The notes: generated by a model not told the origin, from the letters alone. 64,000 nucleotides of DNA from Micrococcales bacterium 73-13 (GCA_001898855.1 MKVN01000028.1:1-64000), one strand, 5' to 3'; positions 41,609 to 50,759 are shown, counted from the first letter of the stretch. Numbers and translations: made by a program.

Positions 41609-43680
41609 GCCTGCGGCTCCTCCCTCTGGTCTGGCGTGCGGCCGCGCGGCCCGGTGGTTGGTCGCTCGGCGAGGCGGGCGAGCATGCGGTTGTAGGCGTC
41701 GAACTCGTCGTCGCGGCTGGTATCGATGTGACGGTCCTTCCGTTTCGCCTCCTTCGCGTCCTGGCGACCCCACTGGATCGCGAGGATGACGATGACGACC
41801 ATCAACGGCAGTTCACCGCCGGCCCATGCCACGCCGCCGCCGAGGTATTGCTGGGCGGGCAGGTCCGCCCAACTGGCATCGAGGTAAAGGTAGAAATTCT
41901 CGGCAATGATCATCGACTCCGCGCCGGTCATCAGGATGATGCCGAAGAAGGCGTGGAAGGGCATGGCCGCCAGCACGTAGCCGAGTTTGCCGATGTGCGG
42001 CAATGGCCGTGGTGGCCGGTCAACGCCGATGACGAGGCTGTAGTAGAGATAGCCGACGATCAGGAAGTGCATGTTCATGAACTGGTGCGCCCAGTGGAAG
42101 CGCATGAACTCGCCGAAAATTCCAGTCAGATACAGCCCGTAGTACGAGCCGATGAAGACCACGAACACCACGAGCGGGTTGTAGACGAAGCGCAGCACGC
42201 GCCAGTGCAGCACCCAAGTGATCCAGTCGTGCACGCCGGCCGTGCCGCGGGGGTTGGTCCGGGTTGCGCGCAGCAGCAGCGTGATCACTCCGCCGAGGAC
42301 CAGCAGGCCGGGAGCGAGCATGTTCAGGCTCATGTGCACGATCATGTGCACCCCGAAGTCAGGGCCGGAGTACTTGCCGAAGCCCGAACTGGTCGCGATT
42401 ACAACCAGCGACCAGCCGAGAATCCAGGCAAGTGTCCGGCCCACCGGCCAGGCATCCCCTCGTCGACGAAGCGTTCGTACGGCGAGCAGATAGATGGTTA
42501 CTGCGATTCCCGCGAGGCTCAGGAACAGCAGATTCGGCCGCCACTGCGTTAGAAGCACCGTGATCGTGGGCGCGTCCGGAACATCGAAGCCGAGCAGGTT
42601 TTGCTGGACGGTCGTTGGTACGAAGTATTGCGGTGGCGGAATGCGGGTCATCGCGGCGCCGATGCCAATCCAGACCGCGATCATGATCGACGCGATGGCC
42701 ATTAGCGGTGCGATCCCGCGCTCGTTGAGCCCACCCTGGCGCCAGCGCAACGCACCAATACTTACGAGCGCGATCAGCACGGCCAGGGCGGCCCATCGGC
42801 TGAGGATCTGCCAGCCGGTGGCCGAGTCGAGCAACCCGGTGCCGGCGAGCTTGAACCACGCGATTACGAGGTCGGTGACGACGATGACCGGCAGGCATAC
42901 CGCCGCGATCACGAAGAGTCGCTGCAGGGCGACCAGCGGCAGCAGCCGGCCGGAGCCGATCCGGATCGCCGCGACGACGCCGACGCCGAAACAGGCGTTG
43001 GCCGCGAGAGTTTGGAGCACCGCAGAGTCTCCACCGAAGTCATGCTCCGGCCCGACCAGGACTTGCCCGACTACCACGGGCGCGAGCAGCGCGAAGAAGC
43101 TGGACCATAGCGGGATGAGCAGTCCGGTCCACTGCACGGCGAACCATGCCGCGCAGCACACGATCGACGCTGCGACGAACGTCACCGTCCAGGCTGGCGA
43201 ATAGTTGTAGCTCACCTGGTAGAAGTAGGACAACGCGCCCGGTTCGCCGAGACGGATCAGTGGAATCCCGTTGACATCGAGGGCCTTGAAGACGATCAGC
43301 CCTCCGGCGCACAGTGCCCACACCGCCGAGGCCCATCGCAAGACGCGCAGTTCGACCGACTCTCGGAGCGTTTGCGCGGCTCGTGGTGTGGCGTCGCGCA
43401 GGAATAGCAGCCAGAGCAAGGCGCCGAAGGTGATGAGTCCCGCTGTATCGGCACCGGCCTGCAGTAGCGTAGTCACGATGGCGACGTCATAGCCGGGGAA
43501 CCCGCGCAATAGTCGATCGAATGGTTCCTCTCCGCTGGTGACCGCGGTGGTCACCGGGATCCCTACGGCAACCACAGCGGCCACCGTCGCCCAGAGCGCC
43601 CGAGGAAGACGGTTGTGGCCAGGCTGGCTCGGGTCGGAGTCGTCAGGAGTCGCCGCGACGGGCACGGTCGAGTCGGTCAA
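41605..43680 (-). CDS. CopD-CtaG fusion membrane protein
   Basis: 691 residues with about 15 helices. The N-terminal half resembles CopD (copper uptake/resistance) and the C-terminal half, from about 400, is CtaG with HMIVHMSLNMLAPGLLVLGG (about 442) and MPFHAFFGIILMTGAES (about 575). This fusion is common in Actinobacteria and probably supplies copper to cytochrome oxidase or handles excess at the membrane. The start is TTG at 43680, directly after copZ. The histidines missing from the CtaG-like protein at 24054 are present here. Confidence 0.87.
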   Translation of the reverse strand: MTDSTVPVAATPDDSDPSQPGHNRLPRALWATVAAVVAVGIPVTTAVTSGEEPFDRLLRGFPGYDVAIVTTLLQAGADTAGLITFGALLWLLFLRDATPRAAQTLRESVELRVLRWASAVWALCAGGLIVFKALDVNGIPLIRLGEPGALSYFYQVSYNYSPAWTVTFVAASIVCCAAWFAVQWTGLLIPLWSSFFALLAPVVVGQVLVGPEHDFGGDSAVLQTLAANACFGVGVVAAIRIGSGRLLPLVALQRLFVIAAVCLPVIVVTDLVIAWFKLAGTGLLDSATGWQILSRWAALAVLIALVSIGALRWRQGGLNERGIAPLMAIASIMIAVWIGIGAAMTRIPPPQYFVPTTVQQNLLGFDVPDAPTITVLLTQWRPNLLFLSLAGIAVTIYLLAVRTLRRRGDAWPVGRTLAWILGWSLVVIATSSGFGKYSGPDFGVHMIVHMSLNMLAPGLLVLGGVITLLLRATRTNPRGTAGVHDWITWVLHWRVLRFVYNPLVVFVVFIGSYYGLYLTGIFGEFMRFHWAHQFMNMHFLIVGYLYYSLVIGVDRPPRPLPHIGKLGYVLAAMPFHAFFGIILMTGAESMIIAENFYLYLDASWADLPAQQYLGGGVAWAGGELPLMVVIVILAIQWGRQDAKEAKRKDRHIDTSRDDEFDAYNRMLARLAERPTTGPRGRTPDQREEPQA

Positions 43681-43905
43681 TCAATGACCCTCGCTCGACC
43701 AGGACGTGAGCGCGTAGCCGGCATCAGAGATGGCCTGCTCGATCTCCGCACGACCCAGGGGTGCAGAGCATGTGATCCGCACGCGGCCGGTCTCGGCGTT
43801 CGCGTCGACGTCGTTAACGCCGTCAAGTCGGACGAGCTCGGCAGTCACCGCGCGCTCGCAGTGCACGCAGGTCATCCCACTCACCTGCAGCTCCAGCTCG
43901 CTCAC
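43681..43905 (-). CDS. copZ: CopZ-like copper chaperone
   Basis: 74 residues, a single heavy-metal-associated domain with VSGMTCVHCERAV (about 7-19), the Cu(I)-binding MxCxxC. Ends in a typical HMA beta strand plus SSEGH. It would pass Cu(I) to CopA, encoded two genes on. GTG at 43905 gives the usual family length; a GTG at 43917 would add four residues. First gene of the minus-strand copper operon, directly abutting copD-ctaG. Confidence 0.85.
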   Translation of the reverse strand: MSELELQVSGMTCVHCERAVTAELVRLDGVNDVDANAETGRVRITCSAPLGRAEIEQAISDAGYALTSWSSEGH

Positions 43906-43939
43906 GCCTGACCACACTTCCCGCCGTCGGACCGGCGCG

Positions 43940-44007
43940 TCAACTCTACATCATGTCGTTTTGACGGAGATGGACGGCCCTGAGTACTGTTACTACGACT
44001 TGTAGAG
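43940..44007. promoter_or_regulatory. Divergent copper promoter region with BlaI/CopY-like sites
   Basis: TCAACTCTACA at 43940-43950 is identical to 48323-48333 upstream of the BlaI/CopY-like repressor gene. It runs on into the dyad ACAT-C-ATGT. On the other side CTTGTAGAG (43999-44007) is the reverse complement of CTCTACAAG, which also occurs at 48327-48335. BlaI/CopY family operators are TACA/TGTA-type dyads, so these are likely its sites in front of copZ and the DUF5134 gene. Confidence 0.6.
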
Positions 44008-44023
44008 ATATGGCGGTAGGTGA

Positions 44024-44614
44024 ATGGTCTCGGATCCGGTGCTGCAGTGGGCGCTGACGGTCGTGTTCAGTGCGACTGGGCTGTACGCGTTCCTGCGAAT
44101 CATCGTGGACCGGAATCGGCCGCTGCTGATTGTCGGCCACGCGCTGCATGTGCTGATGAGCGCGGGCATGGTCGCGATGTGCTGGCCCTGGTGGTCGCTG
44201 ATCCCGACGCTCCCGCAGATCGTCCTCTTCTTTGCGGGCGCTGCCTGGTTCGCGGCACTGCTCCTGCTGCAGCTCCTGCGCCGTGTCCGACGGGTCGCAC
44301 TCGGAGGCCACGGGCCGTGGCACGAGGCGGCCCACCTGGTCATGATGTTCGCGATGGTCTGGATGACCGTCAGCGTGGGCGGCAGCACAGCTGCCGGGCA
44401 CGCGAATCATGGCTCGGCACTGCCGCTCGGGGCGTCACTGATGGGGATCGGCATAACCGCGGCCCTCCTCGTCGCCGCCGCGGTGTTCCTCGTGGAGTTC
44501 ATCGACTGCCTACGGGGTCGCAGGACCTGGCTCGGCCATACCGGCGATGTCGCAGCCGGCGCCGCGATGAGCCTGGGCATGGCCGCGATGTGCTGGCCGA
44601 TGATCGCCGGCTGA
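44024..44614 (+). CDS. DUF5134 membrane protein
   Basis: 196 residues, about six helices. Conserved DUF5134 features are histidines and methionines at helix ends: VGHALHVLMSAGMVAMCWPW (about 38-57) and AAHLVMMFAMVWM (about 105-117). The C-terminal repeat AAMCWPM echoes the first. The Met/His/Cys content suggests copper contact in the membrane, but function is unknown. First gene of the plus-strand copper operon; SD AGGTGA. Confidence 0.75.
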   Translation: MVSDPVLQWALTVVFSATGLYAFLRIIVDRNRPLLIVGHALHVLMSAGMVAMCWPWWSLIPTLPQIVLFFAGAAWFAALLLLQLLRRVRRVALGGHGPWHEAAHLVMMFAMVWMTVSVGGSTAAGHANHGSALPLGASLMGIGITAALLVAAAVFLVEFIDCLRGRRTWLGHTGDVAAGAAMSLGMAAMCWPMIAG

Positions 44615-44669
44615 AGGAACCACCGCCGCAAGACGTCCACCGACAGGTGGCCATAGAGAAAGAGAGAAT

Positions 44670-45398
44670 ATGCCTTCACGCACCAAGCGCCCGCTCATCA
44701 TGGGCGGCGCCGCCCTGGTCGGCGCGGTCGCGCTCACCCTGGGCGGCGCCCTCGCCGCCAGCGCCCATGTCGGGCTCAGCGGCTCCAGTGACGAGGCGGG
44801 CGCCTCATCACTGCTGACGTTCAGCTTCTCCCACGGCTGCGATGGCTCTCCGACGACCGGTCTCACCATCCAGATCCCTGAGGGAATCAACTCGGTCACC
44901 CCGCAGATCGATGCCCTCTGGGATGTCGAGAAGGTCACTGAGCAGCTCCAGACGCCCATCCAGGACGCCCACGGCAACGAGATCACCGAACGTGTCGCCC
45001 AGGTGGTCTACACCGCCAAGACACCCTTCGCGGACGGGTATCGAGGTGAAGCCACCCTCTCGCTGACCCTCCCGGAAGATGCCGCAGGGTCATCGCTCGC
45101 GTTCCCGACCATCCAGTCGTGTGAGGTGGGCGAGAACGCATGGGTCCAGATCGCCGAGGAAGGTCAGACCCACGACGACCTCGACTCGCCGGCTCCGACC
45201 TTCGCGGTCGTCGCAACGAGCACCGAGGCCGACGCCGGGCATGATGACAGCTCCTCCGCGGCAGAGGACGAGGAGGCCGCGGCTGCTCCGGCTGCCGCCG
45301 ATCAGACCCCGCTCGTGGTCACGTCGCTGATCGTCGGGGCTCTGGGCCTGATCCTCGCCGTTGTCGCCCTCATGATCAGGGAGCGCAAGAAGGCGTGA
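44670..45398 (+). CDS. YcnI-family (DUF1775) copper-binding exported protein
   Basis: 242 residues. A signal peptide ends at AASA-HVGLS, so the mature protein begins with the His that binds Cu(II) in YcnI. The DUF1775 domain contains FSHGCDGSPTTGLTIQIPEG (about 52-71) and the Trp of ALWDVEKV. An Ala/Asp/Glu/His linker (about 185-210) and a C-terminal helix anchor it. YcnI and CopCD/YcnJ are paired in Bacillus too. Stop overlaps the next GTG by 4 bp. Confidence 0.85.
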   Translation: MPSRTKRPLIMGGAALVGAVALTLGGALAASAHVGLSGSSDEAGASSLLTFSFSHGCDGSPTTGLTIQIPEGINSVTPQIDALWDVEKVTEQLQTPIQDAHGNEITERVAQVVYTAKTPFADGYRGEATLSLTLPEDAAGSSLAFPTIQSCEVGENAWVQIAEEGQTHDDLDSPAPTFAVVATSTEADAGHDDSSSAAEDEEAAAAPAAADQTPLVVTSLIVGALGLILAVVALMIRERKKA

Positions 45399-47107
45399 CC
45401 ACTCCCATCGCCGGGGAACGACCCACTGCCCTGCGGCGCGCGACCGGCTTCGGCCTGCTCGCGGTGCTGCTGGGATTCCTGCTCGCGCTTATCGGCGCGC
45501 AAGCCGCCTCCGCCCATGCTGGGCTGCTCGACACCACCCCTGAGGATGGGGCTGTGCTCGACCAGATGCCTCAGGAGGCGGTGCTGCGCTTCAGCGAATC
45601 CGTGCAGATCCTCGAAGGCAGCCTCCGGATGTTCCCCGGCGATGGCGACCCCCTCACGCTCGACGCGCAGGTCGTCGACACACGCCTGAGCGCGGCGTTG
45701 CCGCAAGACCTCGGCGACGGACGGTATGCCCTGAGCTACCGAGTGGTCTCCGCAGACGGTCACCCGATCTCCGGTGCGATCATCTTCACCATTGGCGACG
45801 CCACTGGCGCTCCGACGCCGACATTGGAGACCGGAACGCCGGAGGACACGGTCTTCGCGGTCAATGCGCTGACCGTCGTCGAATACCACGGGCTGCTGCT
45901 GTTCGCCGGCCTGGTCATGTTCCGACGGCTGGTGCTCCGCATCCGAGAGCCGGCCACCGGCATCGGGCGTTGGCTCCTCATCGCCGCCGGGATCGCGGCC
46001 GTTGCCGCAGCACTCCTGCTGATCCCAGCATCGGCGCTCGACATCATGGGCCAGCCGATCGCGTCGATCACCAATCCGTCAGCCTGGCTGTCCGGAGTGC
46101 TTTGGCCACCGCTGATCACGGCGCTGCTCGTCATCGTCGGCGCGATCCCAGGATTGCTCCTGGTCACGCGCTCCGCCGGACGAGTGGCGGTGCGCGCGTT
46201 GTCGGTGCTCGCGGCGATGGTGGCGCTTGCCGCCCCGGTGCTGGTCGGGCACACCCAGCTCATCGAACCGCGCGGGCTTATGGTCGTCGCCGACCTCGGA
46301 CATCTTCTCGCCGGCGCGTTCTGGATCGGCGGCATCCTCGGGCTCCTGCTGTTCCTCGCCGAGGCCAGCCCCGCTGGTGACGGCCCGCGCAAGGGCACGG
46401 ACCCTCTCCTGGCCACCGATGTCGTATTGCGATTCTCCCGCCTCGCGTTCTGGAGCGTGCTCGTGCTCGCCGTGAGCGGGATCACGATGGGTGTTCTGAT
46501 CGTCGGAACCTTCCAGGCTCTCGTGACCACCGGCTACGGGCTCACCCTGCTCCTCAAGCTCACCATCGTCATCGCCGTCGTCGCGGTCGCCTTCTGGAAC
46601 CGCCGCTACCTCGTGCCGGCGATCCTCGCCAAACCGAACGCGCGGCTGCGGTGGCGGACTCTGCAACGTACCCTCGCCTACGAAGGCGCTCTGCTGGTCG
46701 TTGTCCTCGTCATCACCGGAATCCTCGCCAACATGAGTCCAGACCACGAGGGTCACGAGAGCGCTGGCGGCGACGAGACCACCAGCACAAGCAGTGAGAT
46801 CACCGGCGAGGCACAGCAGCTCACCATCGACGGCACCTTTAACCCCGGCCTCACCGGCGAGAACACATTCGCGTTCACCTTGACCTACCAGGGGGAGGTC
46901 GTTGAGCCCGAATCGGTGGTGCTGAAGGCCACCCTCCCCGAGCACGACCTCGGCCCATTCGACGTAGTGGCCCAGGACGACCCCATGGAAACTGGCTACA
47001 CCGCCGTCCTGGATCTCCCAGTCGCCGGCGAGTGGCAGATCCAGGTGATAGCCCGCGTATCGACCTTCGCTGAGCCGATCGTGCGAGTGCCGATCACGAT
47101 TCGCTAA
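45395..47107 (+). CDS. CopC-CopD fusion (YcnJ-like)
   Basis: 570 residues. A signal peptide ends at ASA-HAGLL, giving His1 of a CopC domain (GSLRMFPG, SADGHPISGAI about 121-131). Eight CopD helices lie between about 160 and 450, with conserved HGLLLFAG (about 167) and LGHLLAGAFWIGG (about 303). A C-terminal beta-rich exported domain (about 465-570) looks like the YtkA type. Known homologues import copper or buffer it at the envelope. GTG start overlaps ycnI; the end overlaps the convergent M56 gene by 4 bp. Confidence 0.87.
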   Translation: MTTPIAGERPTALRRATGFGLLAVLLGFLLALIGAQAASAHAGLLDTTPEDGAVLDQMPQEAVLRFSESVQILEGSLRMFPGDGDPLTLDAQVVDTRLSAALPQDLGDGRYALSYRVVSADGHPISGAIIFTIGDATGAPTPTLETGTPEDTVFAVNALTVVEYHGLLLFAGLVMFRRLVLRIREPATGIGRWLLIAAGIAAVAAALLLIPASALDIMGQPIASITNPSAWLSGVLWPPLITALLVIVGAIPGLLLVTRSAGRVAVRALSVLAAMVALAAPVLVGHTQLIEPRGLMVVADLGHLLAGAFWIGGILGLLLFLAEASPAGDGPRKGTDPLLATDVVLRFSRLAFWSVLVLAVSGITMGVLIVGTFQALVTTGYGLTLLLKLTIVIAVVAVAFWNRRYLVPAILAKPNARLRWRTLQRTLAYEGALLVVVLVITGILANMSPDHEGHESAGGDETTSTSSEITGEAQQLTIDGTFNPGLTGENTFAFTLTYQGEVVEPESVVLKATLPEHDLGPFDVVAQDDPMETGYTAVLDLPVAGEWQIQVIARVSTFAEPIVRVPITIR

Positions 47108-47910
47108 ATGCGAACGGCAGCAGGTATACGGCGTCGATGCGAGGAAGGCCAGCGCCGTGCAGTGAGCCTCTCGGCGCGTAGGGCCATTCCTACATCATCG
47201 GTCGCTTCGGAGAGCCGCGACAACGCATTCGCGAGGTTTGCGGCCCCGGTCTGTCGAGCCGCCGTGTCATCGGCGATCAGCTCGATGAGTAGCGCCGTGG
47301 CGCGCCGTAGTGCCGCACCAGCCGGTAGCACAGGTGGAAGGCAGGCTGCGTTGATCTCGGCAATGCGCATCGCCCAGTCGTGGCGCCCCCGCAGATGCGC
47401 GCGTTCATGTGCCAAGACCGCCTGCAGCTGCGTCGGCGTGAGCGCCGCCTCGATAGTTGAAGACAGAAAGATCATCGGCTCCGGCCGCCGCACGGCGTAA
47501 GCCGTCGGGGCTTCGCTCTGGAACCGTGCCAAGACGAAGCCCCTGCGCTGCTCTCTCGAAGACACCAGCGGGGCGAAGGCCTGTACTGCCTCGCGATGCG
47601 AGCCGGCCAGCGGCTCGGAGACGGCCGCGACGACTGCCACTATCGCGCCTATTCCGATCAGGCTCAGCCAGGCAATAACAGTCGCCGCTAGGCCCTCGGC
47701 GTGCGACATCCGCTCGTCAACGCCTACCGCGGTGAGCACAGCAACGAGCACTGACGCTCCTGCCGCAGTGCAGCCTGCGAAGAACGCGCCAAACCATAGA
47801 GTCAAAGCGATCCGCGGGTGTCGTACCTGCCAACGACCGGTTGTGAGAACGATCGGGGCAACCAGGAGCAAGGCTAGCGACAGCCCGAGGAGCATCAGCA
47901 TCGGAAGCAC
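47104..47910 (-). CDS. M56 family (BlaR1-like) membrane metallopeptidase
   Basis: 268 residues. Helices at about 3-22, 36-62 and 77-97 are followed by a zincin domain with LAHERAHLRGRHDWAMRI (HExxH as HERAH, about 165) and ELIADDTAARQ (downstream Glu, about 215). There is no sensor domain after it, unlike true BlaR1. In actinobacterial pairs like this the protease probably relieves the BlaI/CopY-like repressor encoded 9 bp upstream. GTG start at 47910. Confidence 0.82.
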   Translation of the reverse strand: MLPMLMLLGLSLALLLVAPIVLTTGRWQVRHPRIALTLWFGAFFAGCTAAGASVLVAVLTAVGVDERMSHAEGLAATVIAWLSLIGIGAIVAVVAAVSEPLAGSHREAVQAFAPLVSSREQRRGFVLARFQSEAPTAYAVRRPEPMIFLSSTIEAALTPTQLQAVLAHERAHLRGRHDWAMRIAEINAACLPPVLPAGAALRRATALLIELIADDTAARQTGAANLANALSRLSEATDDVGMALRAERLTARRWPSSHRRRIPAAVRI

Positions 47911-47919
47911 CGCGACTGC

Positions 47920-48306
47920 CTACTTTCCGGCGGTCCGGGGGCGACCGCCCATCGCCAAACGGAGGACCTCCATGTCCTGTGCATCAAGATTGCCTGCGAA
48001 CCGCAGCAGCGCGGCTTCACGGTTCGCGGCGCCGTCGAGGGCCGAAAGCATCGCTTCGCTTGCGTGCTCGTGCTCGGTGCGAGCCGCCTCGAAGCGCACC
48101 TTACGAGGCGAGTCGCCGGAACGAATTACCTGCCCCTTCTTCTGCAGTCGTTCGAGTGAGGTCATCACCGTCGTATAGGCCGGCGTATGACCGTCGAAGG
48201 CTTCCTGAATCTCCTTTGCGCTCAGAGGCGTCTCGGCATCCCACAGGATTCGCAGGATTCCACCTTCGAGCTCGCCGCGGGCTCGGGTGCGAAGTGCAGC
48301 GCTCAT
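47920..48306 (-). CDS. BlaI/CopY-family repressor
   Basis: 128 residues from ATG at 48306 (SD GGAG). The winged helix is typical: LEGGILRILWDAETPLSAKEI and TPAYTTVMTSLERLQKKG (about 44-61), with a dimerising C-terminal helix. No CxC copper motif of enterococcal CopY is visible at the C-terminus, so it may respond through the M56 protease rather than bind metal. The shared 11-bp word in front of its own gene and in the copper promoter region suggests it controls both. Confidence 0.85.
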   Translation of the reverse strand: MSAALRTRARGELEGGILRILWDAETPLSAKEIQEAFDGHTPAYTTVMTSLERLQKKGQVIRSGDSPRKVRFEAARTEHEHASEAMLSALDGAANREAALLRFAGNLDAQDMEVLRLAMGGRPRTAGK

Positions 48307-48322
48307 TGTTGATCTCCTTTGC

Positions 48323-48335
48323 TCAACTCTACAAG
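48323..48335. promoter_or_regulatory. Operator-like word upstream of the BlaI/CopY-like gene
   Basis: TCAACTCTACAAG repeats the 11-bp word TCAACTCTACA found at 43940-43950 in the copper promoter region, and its CTCTACAAG part is the complement of 43999-44007. It sits 17 bp upstream of the repressor ATG. Probable autoregulatory site. Confidence 0.55.
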
Positions 48336-48547
48336 AGGTGGAGATACGATGAATCAATCGAATCGTGATTCTGGGTCCGTAGGGGCTTGGACTCGAACGA
48401 GGAAGCTTCAGCCCCAACAGCTACATTGCCAACGGCGCCGCACCACTAGGCGAACCATCGTCGCGATAGGACGGGTCAAACCTTCCCCACAGATTGGCCA
48501 CAGCGCCAGCATCGCCTGATCTGCTTCGCACCAACCGACCGTCGGAG

Positions 48548-49570
48548 TCAGATCAGTCCGGGACCGTCCTGAGCAAGGTGCGGTTGCGGGCTGAAGTCTG
48601 CGACAGCGTGCTCGTCTGACACAGCAGCGGCACGGCGTAAGGTGACGAGTTGCTCGGTGACGGCCTGCTGGATAAAGCGGGCTTGGGGTGAGTCGGCAGC
48701 GACGCTGAGCTTCGGCACGACGTCGGCGAGAGCAGCCTCGTGGGAGGCGTCTAGCAAGTCGGCAAGGTCCCGGGAGAGCTGCCCGGATGTGACGGCGTAG
48801 GCGGTGATCTGCTTGAGCTCGCCGAGTAGCTCCATCGTGGACCGGGCACCCCAGGTTTCGGGGTGTCGACCCTGGTGCAGCGCCGCAGCCGCGCCGACGA
48901 ACGGTGCGGGCGCATCATCGCGGGTGCGGTCGAACAGGACGTTGCCATTGCGGCTGACGATCGTCACTCGGTTCGCCGGGGTTGCTTCGCCGAGACGATC
49001 AATAAGTCGGGTGGTGCCGTCATAGCCGCGGTCGTGAGCGGACAGCTTCGTGAAACGGGCCGGTGCTCCTGTCTTCCGTCCACGCAGGTAACGAGAGGCG
49101 GCGGAGACAATACTGAGCACGCGCGGGGAGGCAATCGCAGCGATGCGGAGCTCGAACCCGGCTTCGTGGAACCGGCTCGCCGTTGCCAGGGTGAGGTCGG
49201 GGTCTCCGAAGGTGCCCTCCAGCAACAAGCTGCGACGCTCCTCGATCGCGTCCTTCAGAGCGGCGCGCACCCAGGTCCGGGTGGACTCGGCGAGAATGGT
49301 CCCGGCCTGCTCGGGCCGTTCGGTCACAAGCCGGCGGTATTCGGGGTGGAAGATCCGCAGATCGTCGCCAGTGAGTGCCGCCATCCCGGGATGCTCGGGG
49401 AGCAGCCTCGCGGTCGCGCGGGACTTGCCGGCGCCGGGCTGTCCGCCCAGCAGCACCAGCGTCGGCCGATCCTGCCCGGCGGGTGCGGCGTCGAACAGGA
49501 GAGGCTGGACGAGTCTGCGATAGATACCGTCGAGCTCGTCCGGCGTCAGCGGGCCCGACTCAGCGGCCAT
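48548..49570 (-). CDS. Zeta-type toxin kinase
   Basis: 340 residues. Walker A GGQPGAGKSRAT (about 43-54) and LLLEGTFGDPDL (about 119) match the zeta toxin fold, which phosphorylates UDP-N-acetylglucosamine or related sugars and blocks wall synthesis. A C-terminal extension of about 100 residues follows the kinase core. ATG at 49570 overlaps the antitoxin gene by 11 bp. Likely an addiction module for the ICE. Confidence 0.82.
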   Translation of the reverse strand: MAAESGPLTPDELDGIYRRLVQPLLFDAAPAGQDRPTLVLLGGQPGAGKSRATARLLPEHPGMAALTGDDLRIFHPEYRRLVTERPEQAGTILAESTRTWVRAALKDAIEERRSLLLEGTFGDPDLTLATASRFHEAGFELRIAAIASPRVLSIVSAASRYLRGRKTGAPARFTKLSAHDRGYDGTTRLIDRLGEATPANRVTIVSRNGNVLFDRTRDDAPAPFVGAAAALHQGRHPETWGARSTMELLGELKQITAYAVTSGQLSRDLADLLDASHEAALADVVPKLSVAADSPQARFIQQAVTEQLVTLRRAAAVSDEHAVADFSPQPHLAQDGPGLI

Positions 49571-49817
49571 ACGCAGGGGCCTGATCAAGTTCCATGTGGC
49601 GGCGGGTCAGCTGCTGCGTAAAGTCATCGACGGCGGCTCGGTCGTAGCCGTCGACGGCGAGAGTAGCGCGGCGCACCTCGATCAGTTCGGCCCGGGCTGC
49701 GGGGTCGCCCTGGCGCTCAAGGTGGATCAATCGGGCCTGCACGGTGCTGGCGAGCTCGCGCATCGCGTCGTAGGCGACCACGTCGTTTACGTGCCACAAC
49801 GACTGCTCAGCGGCCAT
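49560..49817 (-). CDS. Short antitoxin partner of the zeta-type toxin
   Basis: 85 residues, mostly helical and charged, with no DNA-binding motif. Position, size and the overlap with the zeta-type gene point to an epsilon-like antitoxin. The C-terminal DFTQQLTRRHMELDQAPAYGR could reach the toxin. SD GGGAGCGGGG precedes the ATG. Identified by context, not by sequence family. Confidence 0.65.
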   Translation of the reverse strand: MAAEQSLWHVNDVVAYDAMRELASTVQARLIHLERQGDPAARAELIEVRRATLAVDGYDRAAVDDFTQQLTRRHMELDQAPAYGR

Positions 49818-49846
49818 GTCCCCGCTCCCTCCGTTCGCCCTCGATT

Positions 49847-50167
49847 CTACCGCGGGTGGATGTATCCGGTATCCGGTTTGTCGGAGTGAATGACGACGGG
49901 AGTGCGGGGATTGAGCCAGTAGTCGTCGCTCGTGACTACGACCCGCTGCCCGTCGAGGAGCACCATTCGGTGTTCGGGCGTGCCGCGTTCGGCGGGCTCG
50001 ATGAAAGTGATGCCGACGACCACTGCGCCCTCGGTGTGGCTGATCCAGTCGAGGGTGCCGACCGGGGTCTCTTCGTCGTAGAGGGCCTCGGGGTCGGGCA
50101 CCGCCCAGCTCACCCGCGCGCCGAGGTGGTCGTAGGCGAGCCGGGCAGCGGGCACGGTCTCAGTCAC
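49847..50167 (-). CDS. Hypothetical protein, last of a seven-gene ICE operon
   Basis: 106 residues from a GTG overlapping the upstream stop (GTGA). Beta-rich pattern with GAVVVGITFIEPAERG and HRMVLLDGQRVVVTSDDYW. No family recognised. The seven genes from 52689 down to 49847 are tightly packed on one strand and probably form a unit of ICE accessory genes. Confidence 0.6.
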   Translation of the reverse strand: MTETVPAARLAYDHLGARVSWAVPDPEALYDEETPVGTLDWISHTEGAVVVGITFIEPAERGTPEHRMVLLDGQRVVVTSDDYWLNPRTPVVIHSDKPDTGYIHPR

Positions 50168-50370
50168 GGCTGCTCCGGCTCCGCATCGGTGATCGGGATC
50201 ACCCGGACGCGGATGGTGCCGTGGGCGCGGGCGGTGTGCAACGAGAGCGCGTCGGTCGCCTCGGAAAGGGTCATCCCGTCGGGGGTGATGAGCCAGGCGT
50301 TGCCACAGTGTCCGCACTCCAGGGCGCGGATCTGCTCGGGCCGGAGCGTCCCGGTCTTGTTGCCCCTCAT
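50164..50370 (-). CDS. Small single-CxxC protein
   Basis: 68 residues. ALECGHCGNAWLITPDGM (about 16-33) looks like a C2H-type zinc knuckle, with SLHTARAH supplying two histidines. It may bind zinc and nucleic acid. Overlaps both neighbours by 4 bp. Function unknown. Confidence 0.6.
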   Translation of the reverse strand: MRGNKTGTLRPEQIRALECGHCGNAWLITPDGMTLSEATDALSLHTARAHGTIRVRVIPITDAEPEQP

Positions 50371-50759
50371 TCGCCCACCTCCTCGAGGTCGAACGGCCCG
50401 ATGAGCGTGAAGTGAGTCTGGGGCAGCAGGGCCGGCAGGTCGTCGAGGGAATGTCGGTCGGTCTCGGTGGCGATCTTCCAGCCGTCCAGGACGATGTGCC
50501 CCTCCCAGAGGTAGGCGATGATCGCGTCATCGTCGTCGCGCTCGGTTGAGGGCCATAGGAACTGGCGGTGGGCGGCATTCACGCGCTGCCAGACGTCGAG
50601 GATGCTGAACACCTCGTCCACACCGATGCAGGGCTCGACCTCGTACCCCCAGTTGATGTCGTAGGTCGCGGTAAGGGTGATGGTCTCGCCGCCAGTGGCG
50701 GTGAAGGTGAAGTCGCGCCGGTCGCCCCGGGCGGGCTCGATGTTGTGCTGCTCGGTCAT
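50367..50759 (-). CDS. Hypothetical ICE protein
   Basis: 130 residues, acidic. Contains RDFTFTATGGETITLTATYD and a Trp-rich middle (VDEVFSILDVWQRVNAAHRQ). No recognised domain or membrane segment. ATG at 50759 with SD AAGGAG. Member of the packed minus-strand set. Confidence 0.6.
   Translation of the reverse strand: MTEQHNIEPARGDRRDFTFTATGGETITLTATYDINWGYEVEPCIGVDEVFSILDVWQRVNAAHRQFLWPSTERDDDDAIIAYLWEGHIVLDGWKIATETDRHSLDDLPALLPQTHFTLIGPFDLEEVGE

Noticed and set aside
48380..48420. tRNA-like piece GGACTCGAACG near the repressor
   Set aside because: No acceptor or anticodon stem can be drawn around it. Too short to call a remnant.
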